Assembly (NCBI GenBank): GCA_016946835.1 | Contig: JACVTC010000040.1 | Span: 1,285,001-1,336,145, forward strand | Direction: 5' to 3' | Source of the DNA: Neocallimastix lanati (nom. inval.) | Lineage: Eukaryota > Neocallimastigomycota > Neocallimastigomycetes > Neocallimastigales > Neocallimastigaceae | DNA: 51,145 nt | Shown: piece by piece, positions 34,935 through 46,109 of the stretch | How the letters are laid out: the number at the start of each line of letters is the position of its first letter | Position numbering within the stretch: the first letter of the stretch is position 1 | The notes under the pieces: generated by a model | Databases searched by the model: none | Told to the model about the DNA's origin: nothing | The model's input: only the letters and a program-made list of their open reading frames with translations | Translations under genes and position numbers: made by a program

Positions 34935-35778
34935 TGTAAAGAATTAATTAAAAATATTTAATTATATTAATAATTAATTCTTTCTACAATTAATAATAAA
35001 AAATATTATTAATTGAGATAAAATTAAAAAATATAATATAAAAATTGAAAACGAAAATTTAAAAACTTAGAGTTTATTATAAGATTATAATAAACAACAC
35101 TAAAAGTAGGTTAAAAGTTTTTTAGAAATTATTTTATTATAAAAATTTTTTATTAAAAGTAATTTTAAAATATTTGTGTTAATTATTATAATTTCTTATA
35201 ATAATAACTCTTGATTATTTTTAGAAGAATCAAGAGTCCTATTTATATTAATTTGATTTCTAATCTTGGAAAATTATCTCTATCTAGAAAAAGATTAGAA
35301 GAAAAAACTAGATAGATCTCGATTGGTGTTTTATTACATCAATCTTTAGTTAATAAGAAAACCAGAATAAGGGAGAAAACTTATTAACTAATTATATATT
35401 AATTTTATTAATATTTAATCACAAGTATAATTAAATAATTAATTCTTTTAATTATCTTAATTAAAAGTCCAAGAAATAATATAATTTAATTATTTCTTGA
35501 TTAAATAAAATTATCATTTTAATACAATTTAATTTTTCTTAATTAAATAGAATTTATCATTATTTTAATACAATAATACATTATTATAATTTAATATATT
35601 AATTATTGATAATTTAATTTAATGTAAATAAATTTTAAAACAATAATATTAATTAATAATTACTATGTGACATAATTAATAAAACTATTCATAAAATTTT
35701 ATAAAATAATAAACTTTAAATATTAATTTTTTAATAAAGAATAATAATTATTTTGAAAAATAATTATAATTCTTTACA
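34935..35778 (-). mobile_element. Solo LTR, family B
   Basis: 844 bp from TGTAAAGAAT to ATTCTTTACA (perfect inverted ends), flanked by AATTA on both sides (34930-34934 and 35779-35783). On the minus strand TATAAATA (35247-35240) lies 35 nt upstream of AAGAGTTATTAT (35212-35201), the same spacing as in the other family-B LTRs. Confidence 0.75.
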
Positions 35779-36621
35779 AATTAATGTTATGGTTCGGGTT
35801 TTATTAGAATTTTTATTTAATTATTTATTTTTAATATTTTTCTGTCTACATTTTAATTATTGAAAAACTTCACTTATTTATACTTTTTGAAAAAAAATAA
35901 ATATGTAAAGCCTTTCTACATTTTATTATCATATTTAAAAAAAATAATTTACTATTACTAATTAATTAAAATTTTATATTAATTTAAATTAACTAATTCA
36001 TAAGTATTTTTATTTTAATAAATTTTGTTTGTATAATTTTATATTATTTTTCATATACTAAAACTAAATTATTTAATATATACGAAAAGTAACAAACAAA
36101 ATTTAAAAAGATTTTACAGAAAAATAAAGTTATTTTAATCAAGAATGTTAATATAATATTCTTATATTTTATATAAAATAAATTTAAAAACTATAATATA
36201 TTTAATATTTATTATTAATCAATTAAGATTTGATTTTATTTGTGGGAAATAAAAATATTAAATAATCAATTTAAAAATAAAATAAAATACTAAAAAAAAT
36301 ACAAGTTTAATATTGATACAATATAATAATAATATAATAATATATTTGAAAATAAAAATAAAATATTAATATTGATAATAAACACTTTAATAAAATAATA
36401 AAATTTAAGGTTAAACTATAGATATTGATATTAATAATAAAAATATAGAATTATTGATAATATTTTAGAAACTTTTAATAAAAATATAAAAAAAAATATA
36501 TATTTAGAAAATATTTTAGTATAGAAAATATAGTAAAGTAATATTAAGTAAAGAATAATATAATGGATTCTAAAGTAAGTTGAAATTCTAATTAATAATC
36601 CATTATATGTTCGTTCTTTAC
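35779..36621. other. AT-rich flank of the large nested element
   Basis: About 840 bases. A TATAAATA-bearing patch near 35880 suggests another eroded LTR. The part next to 36622 is the continuation, beyond the insertion, of the retropepsin-bearing minus-strand pseudogene seen at 50441-51145. It is open on the minus strand for some codons (HNGKERTYNG...) but is then lost in AT-rich sequence. Confidence 0.4.
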
Positions 36622-36626
36622 CATTA

Positions 36627-37508
36627 TGTAAGAATCTATAATTATTTGTTAGCAAATAATTATATTTTCTTAGTTAAGTTATTATAACTATAACTTTATT
36701 TAATTACATATAATATTTATTAAATTTATTTAATTTAATTTTAAATATTCATTAATTTAACAAAATTTATTTAATTAATTTTAAATAATATATTTACAAT
36801 ATGCTAAATTCTCTACTGTAACTAATGTATTTTGTATTGTATTTTATTCTGTATTTTATAATGTATTCTGTATTTTATAATGTATTCTGTATTTTATTAA
36901 CTATTTAATTTTATATTTTTAATATAAGGATAAATTATATGATCGAAATATCTTTTATTATTTTATTCTTTTATTTTCGATCATTAGATTGGAAAATCGG
37001 TTAATTAAGATTTTTTCCAATTACTTTTTAGAAGTAATCAGTTTTACTTAATTAATGCGATGATCGATATGGATAGAATATCGATCGAAAACTTATCTAG
37101 GTTTTTCTATCTAATCTTTTCCTAGATAAGAGATTTGTTAAGATTAGAAAACCCTTTCTTATTTAACCTTATTTTCATAAAAAAATATAAATAAGGCTCT
37201 TGAGTTCTCTTTGAGAAATCAAGAGTTATTATTATAAAAAACATAGTTATAATAGTAACATTTTTATATTTTTAACTTTAATAAATTAATAAAAATATTT
37301 TATTCAAAAACATATTTTTAAAATCAATTTATACAAACAATTCTTTTCTTACTTTTTGTGTTATTATTATAATTAATTTTATAATAAACTCTACTCTAAA
37401 GGTAAAAAAAAAAAATTTATTTTATTTTATTTTCTCAACTTAATGAATTAGTCGTTAAGTTGTAGTTAATAATTCTATTTTGAGTTAGTTCTTAATAGAA
37501 TTATTACA
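36627..37508 (+). repeat. 5' LTR (family B) of the older element
   Basis: It contains TATAAATA (37186-37193) and, 35 nt on, AAGAGTTATTAT (37221-37232), the predicted transcript start and primer partner. Compared with the right LTR nearly all differences are one-base length changes in A or T runs. Confidence 0.9.
37186..37232 (+). promoter_or_regulatory. LTR promoter: TATA box and predicted start
   Basis: TATAAATA at 37186-37193 followed at 35 nt by AAGAGTTATTAT (37221-37232). The same pair with 34-35 nt spacing recurs in two other family-B LTR copies, and with 37-40 nt spacing in the other two families. The transcription start is inferred from primer-site complementarity. Confidence 0.55.
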
Positions 37509-37520
37509 ATAATAACTCTT
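37509..37520 (+). other. Self-complementary primer-binding site
   Basis: ATAATAACTCTT begins at the first base after the LTR and is the exact complement of AAGAGTTATTAT at 37221-37232. No tRNA-type TGG is present. Confidence 0.7.
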
Positions 37521-37886
37521 CTTAGATTAGCTTAGGGTTAGATAAAATGTGAAAAATTTTTAGAATAGTGTAACATTGGAAATTTTATTAGTGAATTAGT
37601 CTATTGAAATTATATATATTAGAATACAATAATAATATATAGCTAGAGTGGCGCAAAAAAAAAAAAAAATTTTTTAATAGTAAATAATAGAATAATAAAT
37701 TAATATTTTAGAATAGTTTTAAATTATAATAATTTTTAAGTTAATTAAAATAATTAATAAATATAATAATATATATTAGATTTAGAATAATAATAGAATA
37801 GATAATAATTATTTTAATAATATAGAATTAATAATATAGAATAATTTTAGATAATATAATTAAGAATAGAAATAATAATTTAAAAT

Positions 37887-37930
<44 letters not shown>

Positions 37931-38752
37931 CTATAATAATAATAAAGAAATAAAGAAATAAATAAAAATTTTAAAAAATAAATAAAAAAAAATAACAAAC
38001 TGAGAAGGTAATAATACCTTCATATATAGAGTTAGCCATCTAATTGGGGATGGTGAGTACATTTTTAGGTAGTAATAAAGGAAAGGTCTCCTTTTCCTAT
38101 ACCGTAGCGGTTTGTACTGTACGGAAATGCAGTATTTCACGTGAAAGTATAGGTTATCCGAATGTAGCTCTAGCGAATAAGGAACTCTTGGTCACCGAAG
38201 GCCTCGAGGTTCTTCAATACTATGTATTGAAGTAAAATTATATAGTTTTAATTTTAATAATGGGTTTTAACAGTTTGTTTATCCCAAACAAAATTGGTTA
38301 TAGCAGTTATGTTTTTTTTTATGATTGATTATATAAAACTGCTATGGAAAACATAAAATATTTTTTTTATTTTTTAATGGATCACTTTTGCCGGTTTTTG
38401 AATGTTGTAAGGCATAAGAAAGTGATATTGAATTTTAATTAAAATAATACTAAATATTGTATTTATGCAGAAGTTTATAATAAAGGATAAGTTTATAATA
38501 ATATTTTGTTAATCATTTTAATTTAATTTCCAAGTACGTTGTTGACCGTTACTGGTAGGCTGTAACATTAGACCTACACCTCAGCCCTTTGGTTGATAAA
38601 CCAAATGACGGTAACACGGGAAGGAAGAAATTAAAGTGTATTCTATAAAATATTTATTAATCAAAATCCTTATTATAATTCTTAATTTTGTGTAATAAAA
38701 ATGTCCATTTTGTTAACTCTATCCTATTTTTATCTATACTAAAGGCATAAAA
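37521..38752 (+). other. Structured leader of the older element
   Basis: 1.2 kb between primer site and gag. The first part is AT-rich with a poly-A run (37891-37928). From about 38040 it becomes clearly more GC-rich and holds clean hairpins: stem CTTCAATAC at 38212-38232; stem TTTGTTT with loop ATCCC at about 38275-38293; ATAGCAGTT pairing with AACTGCTAT (38300-38308/38337-38345); and TTTGGTT/AACCAAA near 38589-38606. A 63-codon open stretch (38044-38235) overlaps the first structured part, but I do not call it a gene. A packaging or translation-control role is possible. Confidence 0.5.
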
Positions 38753-39824
38753 ATGGATTTCAATAGTAATAAACAAGCAATTTCCTCAAGTGAAGTTAAT
38801 AATTCCTATCTCCATGATGAAAATGCATCCAAACTTATTACTGCAATTGCTGACTTCATTCCTGCTTTCTTTTCTCCTAATGGTGTCCTCCAAAAGGAAA
38901 ATGAAAGCAATAAACTAAATATCTTAGAAATTTTAATTCAAAGTGAAGATTTCTTTAAGGAGCATCCAAATTCTTTTCAAAAGGATGAACTAAAAAGTTC
39001 TTTTGTTATTAATAAACTTACTGGTACCGCCAGAAAATGGGGTCTTTCTCTTTTAACTGATGGTACTCTAAAGAACCTTGAATTTAGTAAGTTTAAGAAG
39101 CTCTTACTGGATAACTTTGATATTGGGAATGAAAGGAAGCAAAAATATGTCATCATGGAAAAGTTGTGGAAATTGAAACAACTTCAATTAGGAAATGTTG
39201 CTGAATATACTATTGAATTTCGGAGATTGGCTGGACGTTTAGGATGGCCCGACGAAGTTTTAATAGATATCATCGGTAAGGGTCTACTTGACAAAGTCCG
39301 CGAAGAGTTTGATAAACTCGAAAAGCCATCTACTCTTTTTGAAGCTACCAACATTATTATTGGAATTGATAAGAAGTGTTTTTTGGAAAGTCGTCTACGC
39401 CACAATCAAAAAAATAAATTTAATGGAAAAATGTCGTTTCATAGGAAGAGAAACGATTTACTAAAATCAGAAAAGAATTCTAAACATTCTCATTTCAGAA
39501 AAAATAAGTCTAAAAACGACATACTTTCAGCAAATTACACCCCGAATATTAAAACAACAATCACAACTACCTTTTACCTTGATATTAATGGAAGAAATAT
39601 TAAGGCAAATCTATTAATTGATTCGTGTTCTGCCAGAAGTTTTATTTGTAAAAACTTCGCAAATTCTAATAAATTACCTGTGTTAGGACTCAATTCCCAA
39701 ATCAACATCCAACTTCCTAATGGGAAAAGTATGAATATCAGGCAAACTACTAAGCCCCTTAAATTAAAATTTATGGATCATAAGGAAACTTTTGAATTCT
39801 GCATTGCTAATTCTTCAGGGCATT
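38753..39824 (+). pseudogene. Gag-protease of the older Ty3/Gypsy element, interrupted
   Basis: Gag core at residues about 50-210 (LEILIQSEDFFKEHPN, SFVINKLTGTARKWGLSLL, KLWKLKQLQLGNVAEYTIEFRRLAGRLGW). A basic stretch (KKNKSKN, HRKRN) replaces a CCHC knuckle. The protease begins at about residue 275: FYLDINGRNIKANLLIDSCSARSF, with D-S-C where D-S-G is usual. The ORF ends SSGH-stop one frame off from the protease remainder (NGILGRDWL) found beyond the insertion at 46892, so a one- or two-base slip preceded or accompanied decay. The insertion point is the AATGG at 39825-39829. Confidence 0.85.
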
Positions 39825-39829
39825 AATGG

Positions 39830-40600
39830 TATAAAGTTTTGATAAAAAAATAGATTATAAATCAACACTTCAATAATAACACTAAAACACAAAATAATAG
39901 TTTTAAAGAACAAGTTTTATTAATTTTTTAAATATTAAAATCTTTATTTATTTTAAAGTGTTATTAACAAGAAATCGTTAATAACAATTACATCGATTAA
40001 AATACATGAAATTTGATAACTATTTATATTTTTATCTTATTGCATTTATAATATATAATTCCTATTGAATTATATTATCTAGCTATTTATTTAAAACAGT
40101 ACTAACCTAAACTAATAATAAATAATTAACTATTACTAAATAAAGAGAATTATAATTAATAACTAAAATAAATATAATCAATTCTAATTGAGTTCATTTA
40201 TTATTTATTTATTATTTAAATATTATTAGTAAATTTATTATATATTTTCTATTTAAAAATAATATAAAAGTTGTCATAATTATTTAATATAAATTTAGCA
40301 TAAAATGCCGTAAGTTTCAACATGACTAATTGCATAGTTTCATGTTGTTAATTTATCTTGTGAAAAACCTTAACTCTTATTATTTAAATTAAATTACATA
40401 AAAAGAAATGATTTTCAAATACTAGTTTCACAAGAGAAATTTTTAATTTATTAGTATGATTGGGAAAAAAATCGAAATTATGTTAAAAATATTTTCAATA
40501 ATTTTATACACGTGATTTCAAATAAATTTATTTTAATTTTACTTAAATTTATGATTAAATTTAATTAAAATTATTTAAAGATATTAATAATATCTTTACA
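39830..40600 (-). repeat. 3' LTR of the chromodomain element
   Basis: 771 bp, apparently identical to 46121-46891. It contains an ACACGTGATTTCA motif near 40507 and TATAAATA on the minus strand upstream of GTAATTGTTAT (39991-39981). Confidence 0.92.
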
Positions 40601-40601
40601 A

Positions 40602-40612
40602 TCTCGCCCTTT
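40602..40612 (-). other. Polypurine tract
   Basis: Minus strand AAAGGGCGAGA, one base before the 3' LTR TGTAAAG; it should prime plus-strand DNA synthesis. Upstream TCTCGC can pair with its GCGAGA, placing the tract in a hairpin. Only 37 nt separate the pol stop from the LTR. Confidence 0.75.
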
Positions 40613-40637
40613 AAGTCGAGCTCCTGCGAGATTAACT

Positions 40638-43600
40638 TTAGGAAGGAAGATCGATCACAAAAGGTTGATATTTATGCCTAACATAGTACTCGTTCGAATC
40701 TTCAGGTAGTTGGCAAAATTCATTGTTAATATTCGAAGATTTATTCTTCTTTTCTTTTCTATAGTATTCTTGTATTAATTGTTTATCAAAAATTTGATCT
40801 TCATCGATCCAAGTATTTTCATTAGAATCGCATCCTTTCCATTTAATCAAGTAACGATTTTTATTGTTAAAAGTTTTCATTTTAATTATTCTTTCAGGAC
40901 TTCTATTAATTGTATCCGTAGTAAGATTAATATTTCTTCTACGAGTATTTCTTCTGTTTGGGAATTCATTTTCATGGTAAGGTTCGAGGAGCGAAACATG
41001 GAATACAGGGTGACAGCGCATATTATTAGGAAGTTTAAGTTCATACGCTAAATCACTAACTTTTCTAATGATTTCAAAGGGTCCTATTAGTTGATCAGAT
41101 AATTTTTTATTTTTCTTTGTTGTATTACCCTTTAAAAGATAAACTTTATTTCCTACTTTAAAATCAGGAGAATCTATTCTTTTTAAATCTGCATATTTTT
41201 TATAAGTCTTTTTCGCTTGTTCTAAATTTTCTTTTAAAAACTTTATGTTTTCGTTAATATTCAATATTCTTTTTTCAGCTCTATGTGGATTCTCGTTTGA
41301 AGGAATCTCAGGATTAAACTTTGGATTAAATCCATAATTTGCAAAAAATGGTGATTGATTTATTGATTGTTGTAAAGTATTGTTATAAGAAAATTCTGCA
41401 AAAGGTAATAAATCAAACCAATTATTTTGTTTTTCGTTAATGAAACAACGAAGATATTGTTCCAATATCGAGTTCACCCTCTCCGTTTGACCATCAGTCT
41501 GCGGGTGATTAGCAGTAGAAAAAGAATGCTTAATATTTAAAAGAGAGCAAAGACGATTCCAAAAATCAGAGGTAAATTGAGAACCACGATCAGAAATAAT
41601 AGAATCGGGGAAACCATGAAGTTTAAAAATATTAGCAATGAAAGAATCAGCAGCAATAGAAGCAGTAGGAAGACATCTAAATGGTATAAAATGAGCCATT
41701 TTAGTTAAGCGATCCACAACAACCATTATAGTGGTCATATCTTTGGATTTCGGAAGTTCAACAATAAAATCCATAGAGATAGCAGACCAGGCTCTATTTG
41801 GTGTATAAAGTGGAGAAAGTAAACCATATGGCTTATGTCTTGGGATTTTGGATTTTGAACAAATTTCACAAGATTTAATAAACATTTTAACATCTTTTTG
41901 TAATTTAGGCCACCAGAAATTACGAGAAATAAGTTCAATAGTTTTATTAATTCCAAAATGACCAGCAGAAATAGAGTCATGATGGAGTTCTAAAACTCTT
42001 ATTCTAATTTTATTGGGAACATAAATTAAATTTTCAAAAAGTAAATAACCATTTTTGTCAAGAGAAAATTTATCGATTTTACTAAAAGGGGGATCTTTTG
42101 AATTATCATTTTTAAGAAATTCAGTTATTTTGCAATAGAATTCATCATTAGCTAGAGAATCATGAATAGAGGAGATTAAAGAATCATTCTTAAAACTACA
42201 TGAATTAATAACGCATGAAATAGGACGAACACTAGCAAATAAATGATCACTACGTCTTGATAAAATATCTGGTTTACCTGACTTTTTGCCAGCTCTGTAA
42301 ATTAGTTTAAAATCAAATCTAGATAAGAATTCATACCAACGAATTTGGCGTTGGGAAAGAAGTTCAGGTTTTCGAGGGAAAGTTAAATTCTTATGATCAG
42401 TATAAATAATAAACTGATGGCGAGCTCCTTCTAAGTAATGTCTCCATCCTTCCAATGCAACTTTAATAGCAAGAAGTTCTTTGTCATAGATAGGGTAATT
42501 TCTTTGGGATTTAGTTAAGCTAGTAGAAATAAAAGCAATTGGATGCAAATGCCCATCAAATTCCTGAGAAAGAATTGCACCAACAGCAAAATTACTAGCA
42601 TCAGTTTCAACAATGAATTGTTTGTTGCTATCAGGATGTTTCAAAATAGGAGCAGTAGTAAATAATTCTTTTAAAGTATCAAACGCTTTTTGTTGTTCAG
42701 AACTCCAATTAAAAGGAACATTTTTTCTAGTTAATTTGTGGAGAGGATTTGCAATTTTCGCAAAGTCTTTAATAAAAATTCTGTAATAATTACAAAGTCC
42801 AATAAACGATTGAATTTCTTTAACGTTTGTTGGAACAGGCCAATCTAAAATTGCTTTAACTTTTTCTTTATCCATTTTAATTCCATCTCTTGATAAAACA
42901 TAACCAAGAAAAGTAGTTTCAGTTACATCAAATTCACACTTTTCTAATTTAACAACTAAATGATTCTCTAACAATTTTCTTAAAACTTTCTTGACATGTA
43001 CATGATGTTCTTCTAAAGTATTAGAATAAATTAAAATGTCATCAATATAAGAGATTACAAAATCATCTAAGTAATCACTGAGAACATCATTTATAAAATG
43101 TTGGAATGTAGCAGGGGCATTCTTAAGCCCAAAAGGCATAACGAGATATTCAAAGTGCCCATATCTTGTGCGAAAGGCAGTTTTGTACTCGTCACCTTCT
43201 TTAATTCTTACTAAGTTATAGGCAGATTTTAAATCTAACTTAGTAAAATATTTAGCACCTTTAACTCTATCCAACAATTCACTAATTAAAGGAAGAGGGT
43301 AAGAGTTACGGATGGTCATTTCATTTAATTTTCTATAATCAATAACTAATCTATATGTACCATCCTTTTTTCTAACAAATAAAATAGGTGCTCCAGCGGG
43401 AGAAGAAGATTTTCTAATAAAACCCTTTTTTAAATTTTCTTCTAAATATTTCTTTAATTCTTCTCTCTCCGTCTCAGTTAAAGGATACAACGGTCCATAA
43501 AATAAACTACAATTATCTTTTAATTTAATCTCACAATCATAATTACGATGCGGAGGTAACACATTACAATTATTTTCATTAAACACTTCTTTAAACATCA

Positions 43601-45458
43601 AATAGATTTCAGGTACTTCGACCTTTTCATCATCTTTATTTAAATTATTATTTTCATTATTACATTTTTCAATTACATTTAATTTCTTACATTTACTTGA
43701 TTCACAAATTTTCTTTAAGATCTTTAAACTATTTTTACTAATTTTACTATCACAATTCATAACAATAATATCATCACTATCACTAAAATTATCGCTATCA
43801 CTAATGCTATCACTAAAATTATCTAACATAAAAGTATCATTAATATCACTATCGCTATCACTATTAATAAATTCAGTACAAGTTCTAATACGAGTTCGGC
43901 GGCCACGAATAGAAATTTCTTCTTCAGAATCAGATTCGGAATCGGAGTCAAAGAAAGATTTTCTTTTTCTTGAGTCTTCAATAATTTTATTTTCTTCCAA
44001 GTCGGTAGCAGATTCTTTTCCTTTGTTCTTTTTCTTGTTCTTGATCTTGTTCTTTCTTTTTCTTTTACCGTTATTACAGTGTCTAGCGCAAAATCCTGAG
44101 CCAAAGGAGATCTTCTTTGCGTCGTGGTAATTATAAGGCGAATGCTTCTCAATCCAAGGTAGACCTAAAATAATATCAACATCAGGAATTCTGAGTACAT
44201 ACAATTGAATGATTTCTAAGTGATTTTTTAAACGTAAAATGCACTTCTCCGTTTCCTTTTTAACTGTTGATATTCCGTAACCAAGACCAGTAACACGGAA
44301 TGGTTCTTCAATTTGTTGGGTTTTGATTCTAAAAGCCTTCGCAAATTCTGGGTGAATAAAGTTAAGATCTGATCCAGAATCAATCAAAACTCTTGCCTTT
44401 ACTTCTTCTGTATCGTTTGTTTTGATATAAAAATCAATAATGTTACTTTTCTTGGTCAAGAGTGAGTTTTGCTCTTCAACAATTTTTCTGACTTTCAAAA
44501 TATCTTCTTGGCTGTTGATTCTTCTGATTCTTCTTAAGCTAGTAGATGCAATATTATCATTTCTTTCTTTCTTGTTGATCATTTTAACTGTAGCGGGCCT
44601 CTTCTTGTTCGGGCAATTAAATTTAAGATGCCCTGGTTGCTTACAATAGTAGCAAAGACCTTTTCTTCTTTCTTCTTCCTTAGAGTTAACATTCTCCTGG
44701 TACAATTTCTTGTTGGATGGGAAATAGTTGGTATTCCTTTGACCTCTCTTGATTCGATAGAGGTCAACTTCCATGGGATCATTATTAGTGAGTTGTGTAC
44801 TGGAACTAGCGTTGTTTCGGTGATTGTATTGATGAAAATAAAATTCATTAATACTGTGTCTTTTGGTTAAACTCTCAATGCTAATAACGTCAGTAAACAA
44901 AGCTCTTAAATTGTTTGGGTTCGGATTGACCACGGCAAGATGTTCTCTCATTTTATAATGTAATCCTTTGATAAACATGTATATTTTTGCAGACTCGTTG
45001 AAGTCTGAGTTTCTTGCAACTTTATTGAATTCATTAATGTAATCGTTAACGCGGCCAAACTTATGTTGACGGATTGAACAAAGTTTCCCATTAGCAATTA
45101 CAGTATTAACTTCTTCTTCACCATAACGAGCTCTAAGTTCATTAATGAAATTTTCATAGGAATTCAAAATTTCGTCATTGTTGCGTCTCAAAGACGAAGC
45201 CCAGTCTAAAGGTTCTCCAATTAAATAAGAAATTATGAATTTGACTTTTGCGATGTCATTATTAATTCCATGTGGGTTGGATTCCATAGCAATTTCGGCT
45301 CTGGTTAGGAACCCGTCGAATTCCCTCTTGATACCAGAAAACAGTGGTGGATCATTTACTGTTTTCTGAGTGTTTCTTAAGAAGCCTTGATTATTTGCTT
45401 GGTTCATTTCTAAATCAAGGTTTTCGAATTTTTGAATTAAATCTTCAACTTCGTTCAA
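40638..45458 (-). CDS. Gag-Pol polyprotein with chromodomain, 1606 aa
   Basis: Single intact frame. Gag core at about 35-200 (FDGFLTRAEIAME...LDWASSLRR...YINEFNKVAR). Zinc knuckle CYYCKQPGHLKFNC at about 268-281. Protease LIDSGSDLNFI with the catalytic Asp at about 360 and a second signature IILGLPW at about 445. A linker of basic (KRKRKNKIKNKKKNK) then Ser/Asp-rich acidic residues lies at about 470-580. RT from LPPHRNYDC (about 632) with YIDD at about 800; RNase H (VETDASNFAVG) at about 950. Integrase HHCC zinc finger (HHDSISAGH...CEIC) at about 1157-1200, then DFIVELP, SDRGSQF and the Glu of TERVN at about 1228, 1286 and 1326. GPF module GPFEIIRKV. Chromodomain (RYLIKWKGCDSNENTWIDED) at about 1521-1575. 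All catalytic residues are present. The chromodomain would bind modified histones and steer integration. Confidence 0.96.
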   Translation of the reverse strand: MNEVEDLIQKFENLDLEMNQANNQGFLRNTQKTVNDPPLFSGIKREFDGFLTRAEIAMESNPHGINNDIAKVKFIISYLIGEPLDWASSLRRNNDEILNSYENFINELRARYGEEEVNTVIANGKLCSIRQHKFGRVNDYINEFNKVARNSDFNESAKIYMFIKGLHYKMREHLAVVNPNPNNLRALFTDVISIESLTKRHSINEFYFHQYNHRNNASSSTQLTNNDPMEVDLYRIKRGQRNTNYFPSNKKLYQENVNSKEEERRKGLCYYCKQPGHLKFNCPNKKRPATVKMINKKERNDNIASTSLRRIRRINSQEDILKVRKIVEEQNSLLTKKSNIIDFYIKTNDTEEVKARVLIDSGSDLNFIHPEFAKAFRIKTQQIEEPFRVTGLGYGISTVKKETEKCILRLKNHLEIIQLYVLRIPDVDIILGLPWIEKHSPYNYHDAKKISFGSGFCARHCNNGKRKRKNKIKNKKKNKGKESATDLEENKIIEDSRKRKSFFDSDSESDSEEEISIRGRRTRIRTCTEFINSDSDSDINDTFMLDNFSDSISDSDNFSDSDDIIVMNCDSKISKNSLKILKKICESSKCKKLNVIEKCNNENNNLNKDDEKVEVPEIYLMFKEVFNENNCNVLPPHRNYDCEIKLKDNCSLFYGPLYPLTETEREELKKYLEENLKKGFIRKSSSPAGAPILFVRKKDGTYRLVIDYRKLNEMTIRNSYPLPLISELLDRVKGAKYFTKLDLKSAYNLVRIKEGDEYKTAFRTRYGHFEYLVMPFGLKNAPATFQHFINDVLSDYLDDFVISYIDDILIYSNTLEEHHVHVKKVLRKLLENHLVVKLEKCEFDVTETTFLGYVLSRDGIKMDKEKVKAILDWPVPTNVKEIQSFIGLCNYYRIFIKDFAKIANPLHKLTRKNVPFNWSSEQQKAFDTLKELFTTAPILKHPDSNKQFIVETDASNFAVGAILSQEFDGHLHPIAFISTSLTKSQRNYPIYDKELLAIKVALEGWRHYLEGARHQFIIYTDHKNLTFPRKPELLSQRQIRWYEFLSRFDFKLIYRAGKKSGKPDILSRRSDHLFASVRPISCVINSCSFKNDSLISSIHDSLANDEFYCKITEFLKNDNSKDPPFSKIDKFSLDKNGYLLFENLIYVPNKIRIRVLELHHDSISAGHFGINKTIELISRNFWWPKLQKDVKMFIKSCEICSKSKIPRHKPYGLLSPLYTPNRAWSAISMDFIVELPKSKDMTTIMVVVDRLTKMAHFIPFRCLPTASIAADSFIANIFKLHGFPDSIISDRGSQFTSDFWNRLCSLLNIKHSFSTANHPQTDGQTERVNSILEQYLRCFINEKQNNWFDLLPFAEFSYNNTLQQSINQSPFFANYGFNPKFNPEIPSNENPHRAEKRILNINENIKFLKENLEQAKKTYKKYADLKRIDSPDFKVGNKVYLLKGNTTKKNKKLSDQLIGPFEIIRKVSDLAYELKLPNNMRCHPVFHVSLLEPYHENEFPNRRNTRRRNINLTTDTINRSPERIIKMKTFNNKNRYLIKWKGCDSNENTWIDEDQIFDKQLIQEYYRKEKKNKSSNINNEFCQLPEDSNEYYVRHKYQPFVIDLPS

Positions 45459-45740
45459 TTTGTAACTTATTATTTACTTTTGAATATTTTAAATAATGAT
45501 ATTTGAAATAGATGTTCTAATAAAAAGATATTTCTATTATAATATTGTATGTAAAGTCGAACTGGCTCTCTCCAATTGTAGTGGTGCCGTCGAGTAAACT
45601 GAATATTATAATATAGTATCTTACTGGTTAAAATTTAATTCCAAATAATATTATGGATTTCTCACGTAATCTGGTAATTTTATTCAAAAGTCTTGCACAA
45701 GTGTCCCAATATGATAAATGGTATGGTATAAGTCTGGTAA

Positions 45741-45776
<36 letters not shown>

Positions 45777-45781
<5 letters not shown>

Positions 45782-45908
45782 GGTAGAATTAGCCTAAATC
45801 GAGTAGAATATTTCCTTAAACTGGTAGAATAGCCTGAATCGAGTTGAATATTTCCTTAAACTGGTAGAATTAGCCTAAATCGAGTAGAATATTTCCTTAA
45901 ACTGGTAG
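45777..45908. repeat. 40-41-bp tandem repeat, about 3.2 copies
   Basis: Each unit runs AAACTGGTAGAAT..AGCC, then AATCGAGT.GAATATTTCCTT on the plus strand. The middle copy is one base shorter and carries two substitutions. After the third copy the CTGGTAG motif continues with drift. Confidence 0.85.
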
Positions 45909-46109
45909 CGATATCCTAAAGCTGGTAGCAATAATCTAAAATTGTGAGTATTCCAAAGTCGGTAGTGTCAAAAGTGGGTAGCTTCTAAAAATCCTTGGTA
46001 AAAATATCTGGTAAAAATATCTTGATTCAAGCCACAAATAAGCCACAAAAGAGTCACGTGTTTTAAATATTTTTTATTGATTTATAACGTATTTTTGTTT
46101 GTTTAAAAG

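Noticed and set aside
38044-38235. 63-codon frame in the leader, with an overlapping minus-strand frame
   Set aside because: Lies in hairpin-rich leader, no homologous motif; better explained as structured RNA, so kept only as a note.
43804-44870. Several open frames on both strands overlapping Gag-Pol
   Set aside because: Shadows of the protease/linker and zinc-knuckle part of the intact 1606-aa frame.
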